Shown: positions 1 through 8,078 of the stretch, piece after piece
Position numbering within the stretch: the first letter of the stretch is position 1
Layout of the letters: every line of letters begins with the position of its first letter
Assembly: GCA_035628135.1 (NCBI GenBank)
Contig: DASPKM010000010.1
Coordinates: 372,001 to 436,000, forward strand
Length of the DNA: 64,000 bases
Reading direction: 5' to 3'
Source: DASPKM01 sp035628135
Lineage (GTDB): Bacteria > Bacteroidota > Bacteroidia > Chitinophagales > Chitinophagaceae
Program-made: the position numbers and the translations under genes
The notes under the pieces: model-generated
What the model was told of the DNA's origin: nothing
The model's database searches: none
The model's input: the letters and a program-made list of their open reading frames with translations, nothing else

Positions 1-393
1 GGCTTTGACCTGAGGCGGTTGCAACTGTTATTGGCAGTGCTGGAAAAGCGCGGCGGATTTCATTTCGGCGTTAAAGATGTGTTCCTGAACATCGCCGGCG
101 GATTGAAGGTAGAAGATCCATCCATTGACCTGGCATTGATGGCGGCCTTGCTGAGCTCTTATGAAGATATTCCGCTTCCTTATCATACCTGTTTTGCGGG
201 CGAGGTTGGACTAAGCGGCGAGATACGCGCCGTGAACCGTATTGAACAACGCATAGCCGAAGCCGAAAAACTGGGATTTGAAAAAATCATTGTTTCAAGA
301 TATAATCAAAAAGGCCTTACCAATCAAAAGCCCGGCATAGAAGTAATTACCATGGGAAGGGTTGATGAATTGTACCGATACCTGTTTGCATGA
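1..393 (+). CDS. radA: DNA repair protein RadA, C-terminal part (5' end outside window)
   Basis: The frame is open from base 1 to the TGA at 391-393, giving about 130 residues of a protein normally near 450. They match the Lon-protease-like C-terminal domain of RadA/Sms, with KVEDPSIDLALMAALLSS followed by FAGEVGLSGEIRAV. RadA is a RecA-like ATPase that promotes branch migration during recombination; its zinc finger and ATPase core lie upstream of the window. The stop overlaps the start of comF by four bases (ATGA), so the two genes are probably translated in a coupled way. Confidence 0.93.
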   Translation, partial: GFDLRRLQLLLAVLEKRGGFHFGVKDVFLNIAGGLKVEDPSIDLALMAALLSSYEDIPLPYHTCFAGEVGLSGEIRAVNRIEQRIAEAEKLGFEKIIVSRYNQKGLTNQKPGIEVITMGRVDELYRYLFA

Positions 394-1094
394 GATCAAT
401 TGAATATATCGGGCGGTCGCTTTCGCATTTATTTTTTCCGCAGGTTTGTTTCGGTTGCGGCAGCGACCTGGTATTGCGGCAACAACTGCTTTGCCTGCAA
501 TGCGTGCACCAACTGCCTTACACGGGTTTTCAATTGCGTGCAAACAATCCCGTTGAAAAAATATTCTGGGGAAGGTTGCGCATCGAGCAGGCTGCCGCGG
601 TGTTTTATCTTACCAAGGATTCTGTGCTGGAAAATTTGTTGTACCAGCTTAAATACAAGGGTAACAAAGAAACCGGTTTGTATTGCGGCCGCATCATGGG
701 CGAGGCGCTCAGGCACACGCCATTTACCGAAGCCGATGCATTGGTACCCCTTCCATTGTTTGCCGAAAAGGAAAGAAAGCGCGGTTACAACCAGGCGGCG
801 CTGTTGTGCGAAGGCATGGCCGCGGCAATGCACAAGCCCGTTTGGAAAAATACCGTACAAAGAGTTACCGGCACCCAAACCCAAACACGCAAGAACCGCG
901 TACAAAGATGGGAGAACATGCAGGGCCGGTTTATGGTAAGCGATGCAGCTAAAATTACGGGGAAGCATGTCTTATTGGTCGATGATGTAATTACCACAGG
1001 CGCCACGCTTGAAGCCTGCGGCACCGAGTTAGTGGCCGCGGGGGCAAGGGTGAGTTTGGCAACGTTGGGGTATGCGGCAACGGGGAATGTTTGA
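390..1094 (+). CDS. comF: ComF family phosphoribosyltransferase-like protein
   Basis: This 234-residue protein has the two hallmarks of the ComF family. An N-terminal CxxC-x11-CxxC zinc-binding pattern lies at C20, C23, C35 and C38, and a PRPP-binding loop (VLLVDDVITTGATL) at about 194-206. ComF proteins act in DNA uptake or processing and are often encoded near DNA repair genes. The start codon overlaps the radA stop, so the two form an operon. The middle segment KERKRGYNQAALL is also typical. No substrate can be inferred from the sequence. Confidence 0.9.
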   Translation: MRSIEYIGRSLSHLFFPQVCFGCGSDLVLRQQLLCLQCVHQLPYTGFQLRANNPVEKIFWGRLRIEQAAAVFYLTKDSVLENLLYQLKYKGNKETGLYCGRIMGEALRHTPFTEADALVPLPLFAEKERKRGYNQAALLCEGMAAAMHKPVWKNTVQRVTGTQTQTRKNRVQRWENMQGRFMVSDAAKITGKHVLLVDDVITTGATLEACGTELVAAGARVSLATLGYAATGNV

Positions 1095-1119
1095 AGTTGC
1101 CGGCTGCTAAGGCTCGTTT

Positions 1120-1148
1120 ATTGATCCGCGTATTTCTTTATACTTTTG
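1120..1148 (+). promoter_or_regulatory. Candidate Bacteroidota promoter for the beta-helix lipoprotein gene
   Basis: TACTTTTG at 1141-1148 fits the Bacteroidota -7 consensus TAnnTTTG. An ATTG lies 17 bases upstream at 1120-1123, slightly closer than usual for the -33 element. The start codon follows at 1156, so the leader would be very short. Confidence 0.45.
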
Positions 1149-1155
1149 AATACCG

Positions 1156-2547
1156 ATGAGACCATTTCTTGCACTATTACTGTTTACCGTATGCGCGCTT
1201 GCAGCCTGCAAGAAGGATTCATTCATCACCAGCCCCGATGCGCAGCTGCGCACTTCTGAAGAGAAAATCACTTTCGATACTGTCTTTACCTCAGTTGGCT
1301 CAGTTACAAAATTTTTCAGGATATATAACAGCAACGATCAAAAGCTGCGCATCAGCTCAGTAAAGCTGGCGGGCGGAGCGTCGTCCGCATTCAAGATCAA
1401 CGCCGATGGATTTAAAGGCCCCGAGATAAACAACCTGGAAATGGAAGCAGGCGACAGCATGTATGTTTTTGTTTCGGTGCGCATCGATCCCGCCGGCGGC
1501 ACGCTGCCATTTGTGGTGCAGGACAGCATCAGCATTACCTACAACGGCAAAACGGATTGGGTGCAACTGGAGGCCTGGGGACAAAACGCAAATTTCCTGC
1601 GCGGCAGAAAACTTACCGGCAACGTGGTATGGGACAACCGGCTGCCCTTTGTGATACTGGATGGATTGCTGATAGATACCACCGCCACGCTTACGATTGA
1701 AAAGGGAACAAAAGTATACCTGCATGCAGACGCACCATTTATAGTGGATGGCACATTAAAAGTAATGGGCGAGCATTTCGACAGCACGCGGGTGCAGTTT
1801 ACGGGCGACCGCCTGGACGAACCTTATAAAAGTTTTCCGGGAAGCTGGCCTGGCATTTATTTCAGGGGCAGCAGCCGCAACAGTGAATTGAACTTCGTGA
1901 CCATTGCCAACGCATTCCAGGGAGTGGTGGTAGAGAAGCCTTCGATAAATACAAATCCCAAACTGGTATTGAACGGCTGCATCATCGACAATGTATATGA
2001 TGTGGGCATACTTGGGTTGCAAACCAGCATAGAAGCCAGGAATTGCGTGGTGAGCAATTGCGGCAAGAACATCATACTGGCATACGGCGGCAATTATAAT
2101 TTCAATCATTGCACGGTTGCCGCATTTTCGAATTCATATATTTTACACAAGGAGCCGGTGCTGCAGGTGACCAATTTTGTAAAGGAGGGAACGGGCTTTT
2201 TAACGGCAGACCTTACGGCGGTATTCCGCAATTCCATTTTTTGGGGAGAGGGAGGCAGCGTAGACGATGAAGTATTCGTAGGTAAACAAGGGAACACTGC
2301 TTTTGACGTGAGCTTTGCCAATTGCCTGTGGAGGGTAACGAATGTTCCGGCCAACACTACACGCACCAATATTTTAAGTAATGTTGATCCAAGGTTCGAT
2401 ACGGTAGACAATCAAAAGCGGTTGTACAATTTCAGGCTGCAGACAGGATCGCCTGCTATCAATGCGGGAATGATCACCAGCGTGTTAACGGATATCACAG
2501 GAAAGCCGCGTACCGGCTCACCGGATTTGGGGGCATACGAACATTAG
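1156..2547 (+). CDS. Lipoprotein with predicted right-handed beta-helix
   Basis: The protein has 463 residues. An N-terminal lipoprotein signal (hydrophobic stretch ending LAAC at C17, followed by KKD) predicts attachment to a membrane, probably the outer one. The first third resembles an immunoglobulin-like fold (TFDTVFTSVGSVTKFFRIYN). The middle has the short-period pattern of parallel beta-helix proteins (NGCIIDNV, EARNCVVSNCG, NFNHCTVAAF). The C-terminus (SPAINAG, DITGKPRTGSPDLGAYEH) is the ending seen in choice-of-anchor or pectate-lyase-like surface proteins. No catalytic residues are obvious, so substrate and function are unknown. Confidence 0.8.
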   Translation: MRPFLALLLFTVCALAACKKDSFITSPDAQLRTSEEKITFDTVFTSVGSVTKFFRIYNSNDQKLRISSVKLAGGASSAFKINADGFKGPEINNLEMEAGDSMYVFVSVRIDPAGGTLPFVVQDSISITYNGKTDWVQLEAWGQNANFLRGRKLTGNVVWDNRLPFVILDGLLIDTTATLTIEKGTKVYLHADAPFIVDGTLKVMGEHFDSTRVQFTGDRLDEPYKSFPGSWPGIYFRGSSRNSELNFVTIANAFQGVVVEKPSINTNPKLVLNGCIIDNVYDVGILGLQTSIEARNCVVSNCGKNIILAYGGNYNFNHCTVAAFSNSYILHKEPVLQVTNFVKEGTGFLTADLTAVFRNSIFWGEGGSVDDEVFVGKQGNTAFDVSFANCLWRVTNVPANTTRTNILSNVDPRFDTVDNQKRLYNFRLQTGSPAINAGMITSVLTDITGKPRTGSPDLGAYEH

Positions 2548-2616
2548 AACGGCAAGTAATTTCGGCGTGAAAACTATTTTACAGAACTTTGATCTTTCAT
2601 TTTTAAAGCATGCATT

Positions 2617-3141
2617 ATGTTCAAGGTATTACTGGTGTCGATATTGGTGATGATGGCGCCTCCGGCAAAAAATATTTACGATTTCAAAGTAAAGGCGCTC
2701 GATGGAAGTGAGATTAAATTCTCCAAATACAAAGGAAAAAAATTACTGATAGTAAATACCGCTTCCAAGTGCGGGTACACTCCGCAATACGCCGAGCTAC
2801 AGCAATTGTACGATACTTACAAAGACAAGCTCGTGATAGTGGGCTTCCCCGCCAATAACTTCGGGCAGCAGGAACCCGGCAGCAGCCTCGAGATCGCTGA
2901 ATTCTGCCAAAAGAATTACGGTGTTACCTTCCCCATGGCAGACAAGGTTTCTGTAGCAGGCGACGACATCCATCCATTATTTAAATACCTTACAGAAGAA
3001 GGGAAAAAGATCGGCGCCGAAGAACCCATCATCAAATGGAACTTCACCAAGTTCCTGATCGATGAAAAGGGCAAGCTGGTAGGCGTGTTCAGGAGCAAGG
3101 TAAAGCCCATGGACGAGGCCATTACGAAGCACCTGAACTGA
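2617..3141 (+). CDS. Glutathione peroxidase family protein (Cys type)
   Basis: This 174-residue protein begins with a hydrophobic segment (MFKVLLVSILVMMAPPA) that may be a signal peptide or anchor. The GPx signature follows: NTASKCGYTPQY with the peroxidatic cysteine at C52, then GFPANNFGQQEPG carrying the Gln of the catalytic triad, then KWNFTKFLID with the conserved Trp-Asn. The family reduces hydrogen peroxide or lipid hydroperoxides, in bacteria usually with thioredoxin as the electron donor. It stands alone on its strand, with separate genes on both sides. Confidence 0.92.
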   Translation: MFKVLLVSILVMMAPPAKNIYDFKVKALDGSEIKFSKYKGKKLLIVNTASKCGYTPQYAELQQLYDTYKDKLVIVGFPANNFGQQEPGSSLEIAEFCQKNYGVTFPMADKVSVAGDDIHPLFKYLTEEGKKIGAEEPIIKWNFTKFLIDEKGKLVGVFRSKVKPMDEAITKHLN

Positions 3142-3163
3142 TGGGTTCCTGCCACAATGACGA

Positions 3164-3218
3164 ACCGTCTTAGATTCGTCTTAGATTCGTCTAAGGTTCG
3201 TCTATCCTTCGTTTGCGG
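3164..3218. repeat. 11-bp-phased TTCG repeat array, copy 1
   Basis: TTCG occurs at 3175, 3186, 3197 and 3208, exactly 11 bases apart, and a variant ACCG sits 11 bases earlier at 3164. The 7-base spacers start as TCTTAGA and drift in later units. The array lies just downstream of the glutathione peroxidase stop codon. A second array with the same phasing occurs at 28614-28657. Confidence 0.8.
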
Positions 3219-3258
3219 TTTTCATAAGGTTTTTGACAGCCTGTCATTAGTTTAGCCT

Positions 3259-4455
3259 ATGCATTTTAAAGACATTATTGGCCAGCAGGAAGTAAAGCAA
3301 CACCTGGCTGAAATGGTAGCGCACAACCGTTTGAGCCATGCCCTGCTTTTTTTAGGAAAGGAAGGATCGGGAGCTTTGCCGCTGGCCATAGCGTTTGCTC
3401 AATACATTGTAAGCCTGCCAGGCAGCAAGGCCCCCGTGATGGATTTGTTCGGCAGCCTGTCCGAGCCTGAAGCCCCGGCGTTTGTGCATCCCGACCAGGC
3501 CAACACGCTGCCTTCGTTTGCGAGGGCCAATGACCTGATACACCCCGACCTTCATTTTTCTTATCCTGTTATTCCAAAAAAATCGGGCGATAAACCGATC
3601 AGTACGGATTATATAGCCGAGTGGAGGGAGTTCACCAGGCTGCATCCCTATGGGAATATTTACGACTGGCTGCAGTTTATCGGGGCCGAAAACAAGCAGG
3701 GCAATATTACCGCGCATGAATGCGCGGACATTATCCGTAAACTTAGCCTGAAGACCTTTGAAAGCGAGTATAAGGTTTTGCTGATGTGGATGCCAGAATA
3801 CCTGGGCAATGAGGGCAACAAGTTGCTGAAGCTGATAGAGGAGCCGCCGGCCAACACCTTGTTTATACTGGTTGCCGAAAACGAATCGCAGATCCTGCCC
3901 ACCATTCTTTCGCGGACGCAGTTGGTAAAAATACCGGCGCTTGGTACAGATGAAATCGCGGAGGCCTTAGTAAAGCGGGCAAACCTTTCGCCGGAACAGG
4001 CCAGGCAAACAGCGGCGGTGAGCGAGGGCAATTATCGCGAAGCGATCTTATTATTGCAACATGCGGAGGAAGACTGGCAGGGAATGCTGAGGGGCTGGCT
4101 CAATGCGATCCTTAAAACAGGACCGGCCGCCCAGGTAAAATGGGTGGACGATACCAGCAAGCTGGGGCGTGAGCGACAGAAGCAGTTTTTAAGGTATTTT
4201 AATCACCTGCTGGAGCAGGCCATCCGGCTGCAGGCCATGGGTGAGCACAATTTGGCCCTGCCCGGCAATGAAAGGGATTTTGCGGACCGGCTGAACAAGA
4301 TAGCTACGGTGGAGCAGCAGCAGGCCATGATACAGGAACTGGACAATGCCATTTATTATATCGAGCGGAATGCCAATGCCAAGCTGTTGTTTCATGCGCT
4401 GACCATTAAGCTTTACCATATTATAGCGCATAACGAGGTGATCGTGGTGTCGTGA
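3259..4455 (+). CDS. holB: DNA polymerase III subunit delta' (clamp-loader)
   Basis: The protein has 398 residues and begins MHFKDIIGQQEVKQHLAEMV, a typical clamp-loader AAA+ start. The P-loop position reads GKEGSGALPLA and lacks the Lys-Thr/Ser of a working Walker A motif, as in delta' subunits that do not hydrolyse ATP. GNKLLKLIEEPPANTLFILVAEN and ILPTILSRTQLVKI are the sensor-1/SRC-like region typical of DnaX and HolB. Its role is to load the sliding clamp at replication forks. An extension between the P-loop and the LLKLIEEP segment is longer than in E. coli, which I believe is usual in Bacteroidota. Confidence 0.88.
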   Translation: MHFKDIIGQQEVKQHLAEMVAHNRLSHALLFLGKEGSGALPLAIAFAQYIVSLPGSKAPVMDLFGSLSEPEAPAFVHPDQANTLPSFARANDLIHPDLHFSYPVIPKKSGDKPISTDYIAEWREFTRLHPYGNIYDWLQFIGAENKQGNITAHECADIIRKLSLKTFESEYKVLLMWMPEYLGNEGNKLLKLIEEPPANTLFILVAENESQILPTILSRTQLVKIPALGTDEIAEALVKRANLSPEQARQTAAVSEGNYREAILLLQHAEEDWQGMLRGWLNAILKTGPAAQVKWVDDTSKLGRERQKQFLRYFNHLLEQAIRLQAMGEHNLALPGNERDFADRLNKIATVEQQQAMIQELDNAIYYIERNANAKLLFHALTIKLYHIIAHNEVIVVS

Positions 4456-4791
4456 CTGGCCGCTGCCTATTGTATTTCAATTGAGAAGCTTATATTTGTA
4501 GGTCAGCAGTCCTGGCCAGGGCCCGGGCAGCTGCAAGGAGATGAATGGAATTGTGCCGGATAGCGAGTACTAAGGAACTTGTGTTAATAAATAATAGATA
4601 ATTACATCGCTATACTTCCGTGTTGCTGGCAACTTAAACGTTTGCATGCTATAAAGCGGATTGACCGCCAATGCTAAACGTATATAAGATTGCAACCTTC
4701 CAACAGTTTGCCAGGAAGGCTTTACAGCAGGTGCCGCGCATATTCCACCACTCCCTTTAACAACATTATTGTTTAATAACTGTTTTATATC
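4456..4791 (+). other. Intergenic leader region upstream of the PSP1 gene
   Basis: No convincing gene lies in these 336 bases. A possible promoter is ATTG at 4469-4472 and, 18 bases on, TATATTTG at 4491-4498. An AAGGAG sequence precedes a 9-codon reading frame (ATG near 4542). It could be a leader peptide or chance, since Shine-Dalgarno sites are rarely used in Bacteroidota. Confidence 0.4.
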
Positions 4792-6084
4792 ATGGGATGT
4801 AGCGGATGTGAAACTGCCGGCGGTAAGGTGGCGGGATGTAAAAGCAACGGTGGTTGCAGCAGCGGCGGTTGCAACCGGATGAATGTTCACGATTGGTTAT
4901 CTAATTTTCCATTTGCCGACATGGATACTGCGTGCAGGGTTGTGGAGGTGAGCTTTAATAACGGCAGCAGAAAAGATTTCTTCAAAAACACCACGGTCCA
5001 TTTATTTGAGAAAGGCGACCTCATTTCAGTTGAGGGTGTAAGCGGCTTTGACGTAGGCACGGTATCTCTTACCGGAGAACTAACAAGGCTTCAATTAAAA
5101 AAGAAAGGCATCAAGGAAAACGACCCGGAAATGAAGCGGGTATTGCGGAGGGCTACTGACCGCGACCTGGAAATAATGGCGCAGCAGAAGGCTCGGGAAA
5201 AGGAAGCGCTCATCAGGAGCCGGGCCATTACCCGACAGTTGGGGTTGAACATGAAGATGAGCGAGGTAGAGATACAAGCCGATGGACGCAAGGCCACCTT
5301 CTTTTACATAGCCGACGACCGGGTGGACTTCCGGGAATTGATCAAGATACTGGCCAAGGAGTTTCACGTAAAAGTGGAAATGCGGCAGATTGGCGCCCGG
5401 CAGGAAGCCGGCAAGGTAGGAGGCATTGGCAGTTGCGGCCGCGAGCTATGCTGCAGCACCTGGCTGAGCGATTTTAAATCGGTGAACACCACGGCAGCGC
5501 GGTACCAAAACTTATCCATCAATCAAAGCAAACTGAGTGGCCAGTGCGGGCGCTTGAAATGCTGCCTGAACTACGAGTTGGACACCTACCTGGACGCACT
5601 TCAATTTTTTCCGGATAATGCAGATACCATCAAGGTAAGCAAGGGCACAGCCTTTCTTATCAAGAAAGATATTTTCAAGAACCTGCTTTGGTATACGCTG
5701 CCCGACAGCAATAAACAATACCCTCTTACCATTGAACGGGTTAAAAAAATACAGCAGCTGAATGCGCAGGGTGTTGTACCCGAGGAACTGGAAGCAGTGG
5801 ATGTTACCACAGCGCGGCCTAAGGAAGTAGAGCCGGAGTTTGTGGATGTGGTTGGGCAAATAAGCCTGCGCAGCCTGGAGAAAACTGAGCGCCGCCGCAA
5901 GCCGAAGCCCCAGCAACAGCAGCAAAGGGGACCGCAGCAAGCGCAGGGTAAGCCACAGCAGCAACAGCAGCAGCAACAACAACAAAAACCATCGCAAGGG
6001 CAACAGCAGCAAAGGCCACCACAGCAACAGCCGCCACGCGGTAATAATCAGGGAAGTGGTCAGCGCCCACCGAAGAAAAAATGA
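4792..6084 (+). CDS. PSP1 domain protein (RicT/YaaT-like) with Gln-rich tail
   Basis: The protein has 430 residues. It opens with a Cys/Gly-rich segment (about 1-28, CSGCETAGGK...GGCSSGGC). The PSP1 domain spans about 110-290 and includes GSCGRELCCSTWL and SGQCGRLKCCLNYE, the paired cysteine clusters conserved in RicT/YaaT. In Bacillus, RicT joins a complex with Fe-S clusters that affects RNA processing by RNase Y; the Bacteroidota role is not established. The last 60 residues are a low-complexity Gln/Pro/Gly tail encoded by CAG/CAA runs. The start is chosen because the Cys-rich N-terminus follows the first ATG directly. Confidence 0.85.
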   Translation: MGCSGCETAGGKVAGCKSNGGCSSGGCNRMNVHDWLSNFPFADMDTACRVVEVSFNNGSRKDFFKNTTVHLFEKGDLISVEGVSGFDVGTVSLTGELTRLQLKKKGIKENDPEMKRVLRRATDRDLEIMAQQKAREKEALIRSRAITRQLGLNMKMSEVEIQADGRKATFFYIADDRVDFRELIKILAKEFHVKVEMRQIGARQEAGKVGGIGSCGRELCCSTWLSDFKSVNTTAARYQNLSINQSKLSGQCGRLKCCLNYELDTYLDALQFFPDNADTIKVSKGTAFLIKKDIFKNLLWYTLPDSNKQYPLTIERVKKIQQLNAQGVVPEELEAVDVTTARPKEVEPEFVDVVGQISLRSLEKTERRRKPKPQQQQQRGPQQAQGKPQQQQQQQQQQKPSQGQQQQRPPQQQPPRGNNQGSGQRPPKKK

Positions 6085-6094
6085 TTGTAATTTT

Positions 6095-6216
6095 AGCACA
6101 GATTAAAAAACTGATTTGGGATTACACAGATATGAAGCATCTGATGCGAGCTTCTAATAACCGGCTTAGCCGTTTGAATATGTGAAATCCTTCAATCTCT
6201 TTTCAAATCTGTGCTT
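6095..6216. repeat. Intergenic interrupted palindrome, copy 1 (CACAGATT...AATCTGTG type)
   Basis: The left arm (6095-6131, starting AGCACAGATT) pairs imperfectly with the right arm (6179-6216, ending AAATCTGTGCT). The roughly 48-base centre contains two smaller inverted repeats. The same arm sequences occur in inverted order at 25073-25198. Similar elements are widespread between genes in Bacteroidota. It follows the PSP1 stop codon. Confidence 0.75.
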
Positions 6217-6315
6217 TCGTTTTACCCTATTCCATTTTATTTGATAACCGGCAGTTATCGGCGCCCGACAATACCCTTCAAATATTTATTTTAGCAAGAC
6301 GATTACATCGTCCTC

Positions 6316-7158
6316 ATGAAGTTTGTTTACATTCTTTCTTTATTCATGGCATTATGGGGATTCCTTGCCCAGGGCTGCATGAGCTTCCGCATTTCCGATG
6401 AAATGGCAAAACAGCATTTCAAGGAAAGAGGCATGGAGCTCGGCATTCATTCCATTAAAATAGATACCCGCACCATTCATTACGCCAGCGCGGGCGACAG
6501 CTTGCTGCCTACACTTGTATTCATACACGGCACGCCCGGGAGCTGGAACGCATTCATGCAATACATGCAGGATACCGACCTGCTGAAGCAATTCCGCATT
6601 GTTTCCGTGGACAGACCAGGATTCGGTTATAGTGATTTTGGAAAAGTAATGAACCTATCGGCCCAGGCGGACATATTGAATTCATGGATGCAAAAGATCA
6701 ATAATGGCAAGCCGGTGTACCTGGTAGGACATTCATTGGGCGGCCCCTTGATCATTAAAATGGCGGCAGACAAGCCCGGCATGTACAAAAGCCTGGTGGT
6801 CATTTCAGGCTCCATCGATCCCGATGAAGAAAAAGCAGAAAAATGGAGGGTAATATTTTTCAAATCACCCTTAAACTATTTTCTTCCCGGCGCCTTCCGG
6901 CCATCGAACCAGGAACTATGGTATTTGAAACAGGACCTTCGCGACCTGAAAGCCGATTACAGTAAAGTGAACATACCGGTTTACTTCATTCACGGTGATA
7001 ACGATACCTGGGTGCCGCCCGGGAATGTTGCCTTCGGAAAAAAAATGCTGGTGAATGCCGCCGAGGTAGGTGAGCTGATGCTATCCAAAGGAAGTCATTT
7101 TATTCCCTGGACGCACTATAATGAGATCAAGGATGTGCTGCTTCGGTTGAGTGATTGA
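6316..7158 (+). CDS. Alpha/beta hydrolase
   Basis: This 280-residue protein has an N-terminal hydrophobic segment (residues 4-20, then C21). It is either a signal anchor or a weak lipoprotein signal, so the enzyme probably works in the periplasm. The alpha/beta-hydrolase core is clear: the oxyanion region VFIHGTPGSWNAF at about 68-80, the nucleophile elbow GHSLGG with S140, an acid in FIHGDNDTW, and the catalytic His in SKGSHFIPW near the C-terminus. The substrate cannot be predicted. It converges with the AIM24-like gene, with only two bases between the stop codons. Confidence 0.87.
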   Translation: MKFVYILSLFMALWGFLAQGCMSFRISDEMAKQHFKERGMELGIHSIKIDTRTIHYASAGDSLLPTLVFIHGTPGSWNAFMQYMQDTDLLKQFRIVSVDRPGFGYSDFGKVMNLSAQADILNSWMQKINNGKPVYLVGHSLGGPLIIKMAADKPGMYKSLVVISGSIDPDEEKAEKWRVIFFKSPLNYFLPGAFRPSNQELWYLKQDLRDLKADYSKVNIPVYFIHGDNDTWVPPGNVAFGKKMLVNAAEVGELMLSKGSHFIPWTHYNEIKDVLLRLSD

Positions 7159-7160
7159 GC

Positions 7161-7952
7161 CTACCACCCGTCGCCATCCAGTGTATTTCCTATCCCACCC
7201 AAAATGCTTCCCTCTTCCTTGCGGTTAAAGGTGCCATATGACAATATCCTGCTTGCCAGCCTGCTGATGGGAAGGCTTTGTATCCAAACCTTGCCGGGGC
7301 CGCGGAGCGTTGCAAAGAACAATCCTTCTCCACCGAACAAAGTATTCTTAATACCGCCTACAAATTGTATGTCGAAGTCGATGGTTTGGGTATAGGCCAC
7401 CACGCAACCTGTATCGATCTTGACCACTTCGCCGGGTTGCAATTCCCGTTCGAACACATGACCACCCGCATGGATGAATGCCATTCCATCGCCCTCCAGC
7501 TTTTGCATGATAAATCCTTCGCCGCCGAACAGTCCCGTACCCAATCTCCTTTGCAGTGCAATGCCTACATTAACGCCTTTGGCCGCGCATAGGAACGCAT
7601 CTTTCTGGCAGATGAGCCTTCCCCCCAGCAGGTGCAGGTCCATGGGAATGATCTTGCCGGGATAGGGCGAGGCAAAGCTCACGCGCCTCTTGCCAGGGCT
7701 TGTATTGGTAAAGGCGGTCATGAACAGGCTTTCACCGGTGAGCACGCGTTTGCCGGCGGACATCAGCTTGCCGAAAAATCCTTTTTCCTGTCCGCTGCCG
7801 TCACCAAATATGGTTTGCATCTGCACGCCATCGTCCATGAGCATAAAGCTGCCGGATTCAGCAATAGCGGTTTCACTGGGGTCCAGCTCCACCTCTACAT
7901 ATTGCATTTCTTCACCAACTATCCGGTAGTCTATTTCGTGGTTGGTTCTCAT
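7161..7952 (-). CDS. TIGR00266/AIM24 family protein
   Basis: The 263-residue protein begins HEIDYRIVGEEMQYVEVELDPSETAIAESGSFMLMDDGV and contains repeated Gly-rich beta segments (GLFGGEGFIMQKLEGDGMAFIHAGG, GGIKNTLFGGEGLFFATLRGPG). This is the tandem beta-barrel pattern of the TIGR00266/AIM24 (TRAP-like) family. There is no signal peptide, so it is cytoplasmic. The biochemical function of the bacterial family is unknown. It converges with the hydrolase gene and diverges from the M16 peptidase gene. Confidence 0.88.
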   Translation of the reverse strand: MRTNHEIDYRIVGEEMQYVEVELDPSETAIAESGSFMLMDDGVQMQTIFGDGSGQEKGFFGKLMSAGKRVLTGESLFMTAFTNTSPGKRRVSFASPYPGKIIPMDLHLLGGRLICQKDAFLCAAKGVNVGIALQRRLGTGLFGGEGFIMQKLEGDGMAFIHAGGHVFERELQPGEVVKIDTGCVVAYTQTIDFDIQFVGGIKNTLFGGEGLFFATLRGPGKVWIQSLPISRLASRILSYGTFNRKEEGSILGGIGNTLDGDGW

Positions 7953-8078
7953 TTTTGCTGTTTTTTTATGAAGATAGCAAGAAAGGCTTCGGCTTATCGT
8001 CCAAAATGATAAAAGGTTTGGCCTGCGTGGCAGAAAGCCTTAATTTTTCACCCCGCTAAAAAAATCAAACTACACATT

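Noticed and set aside
5512..6099. 195-codon minus-strand ORF rich in Leu
   Set aside because: It is the antisense of the CAG/CAA-rich tail of the PSP1 gene; no independent start, promoter or conserved motif was seen.
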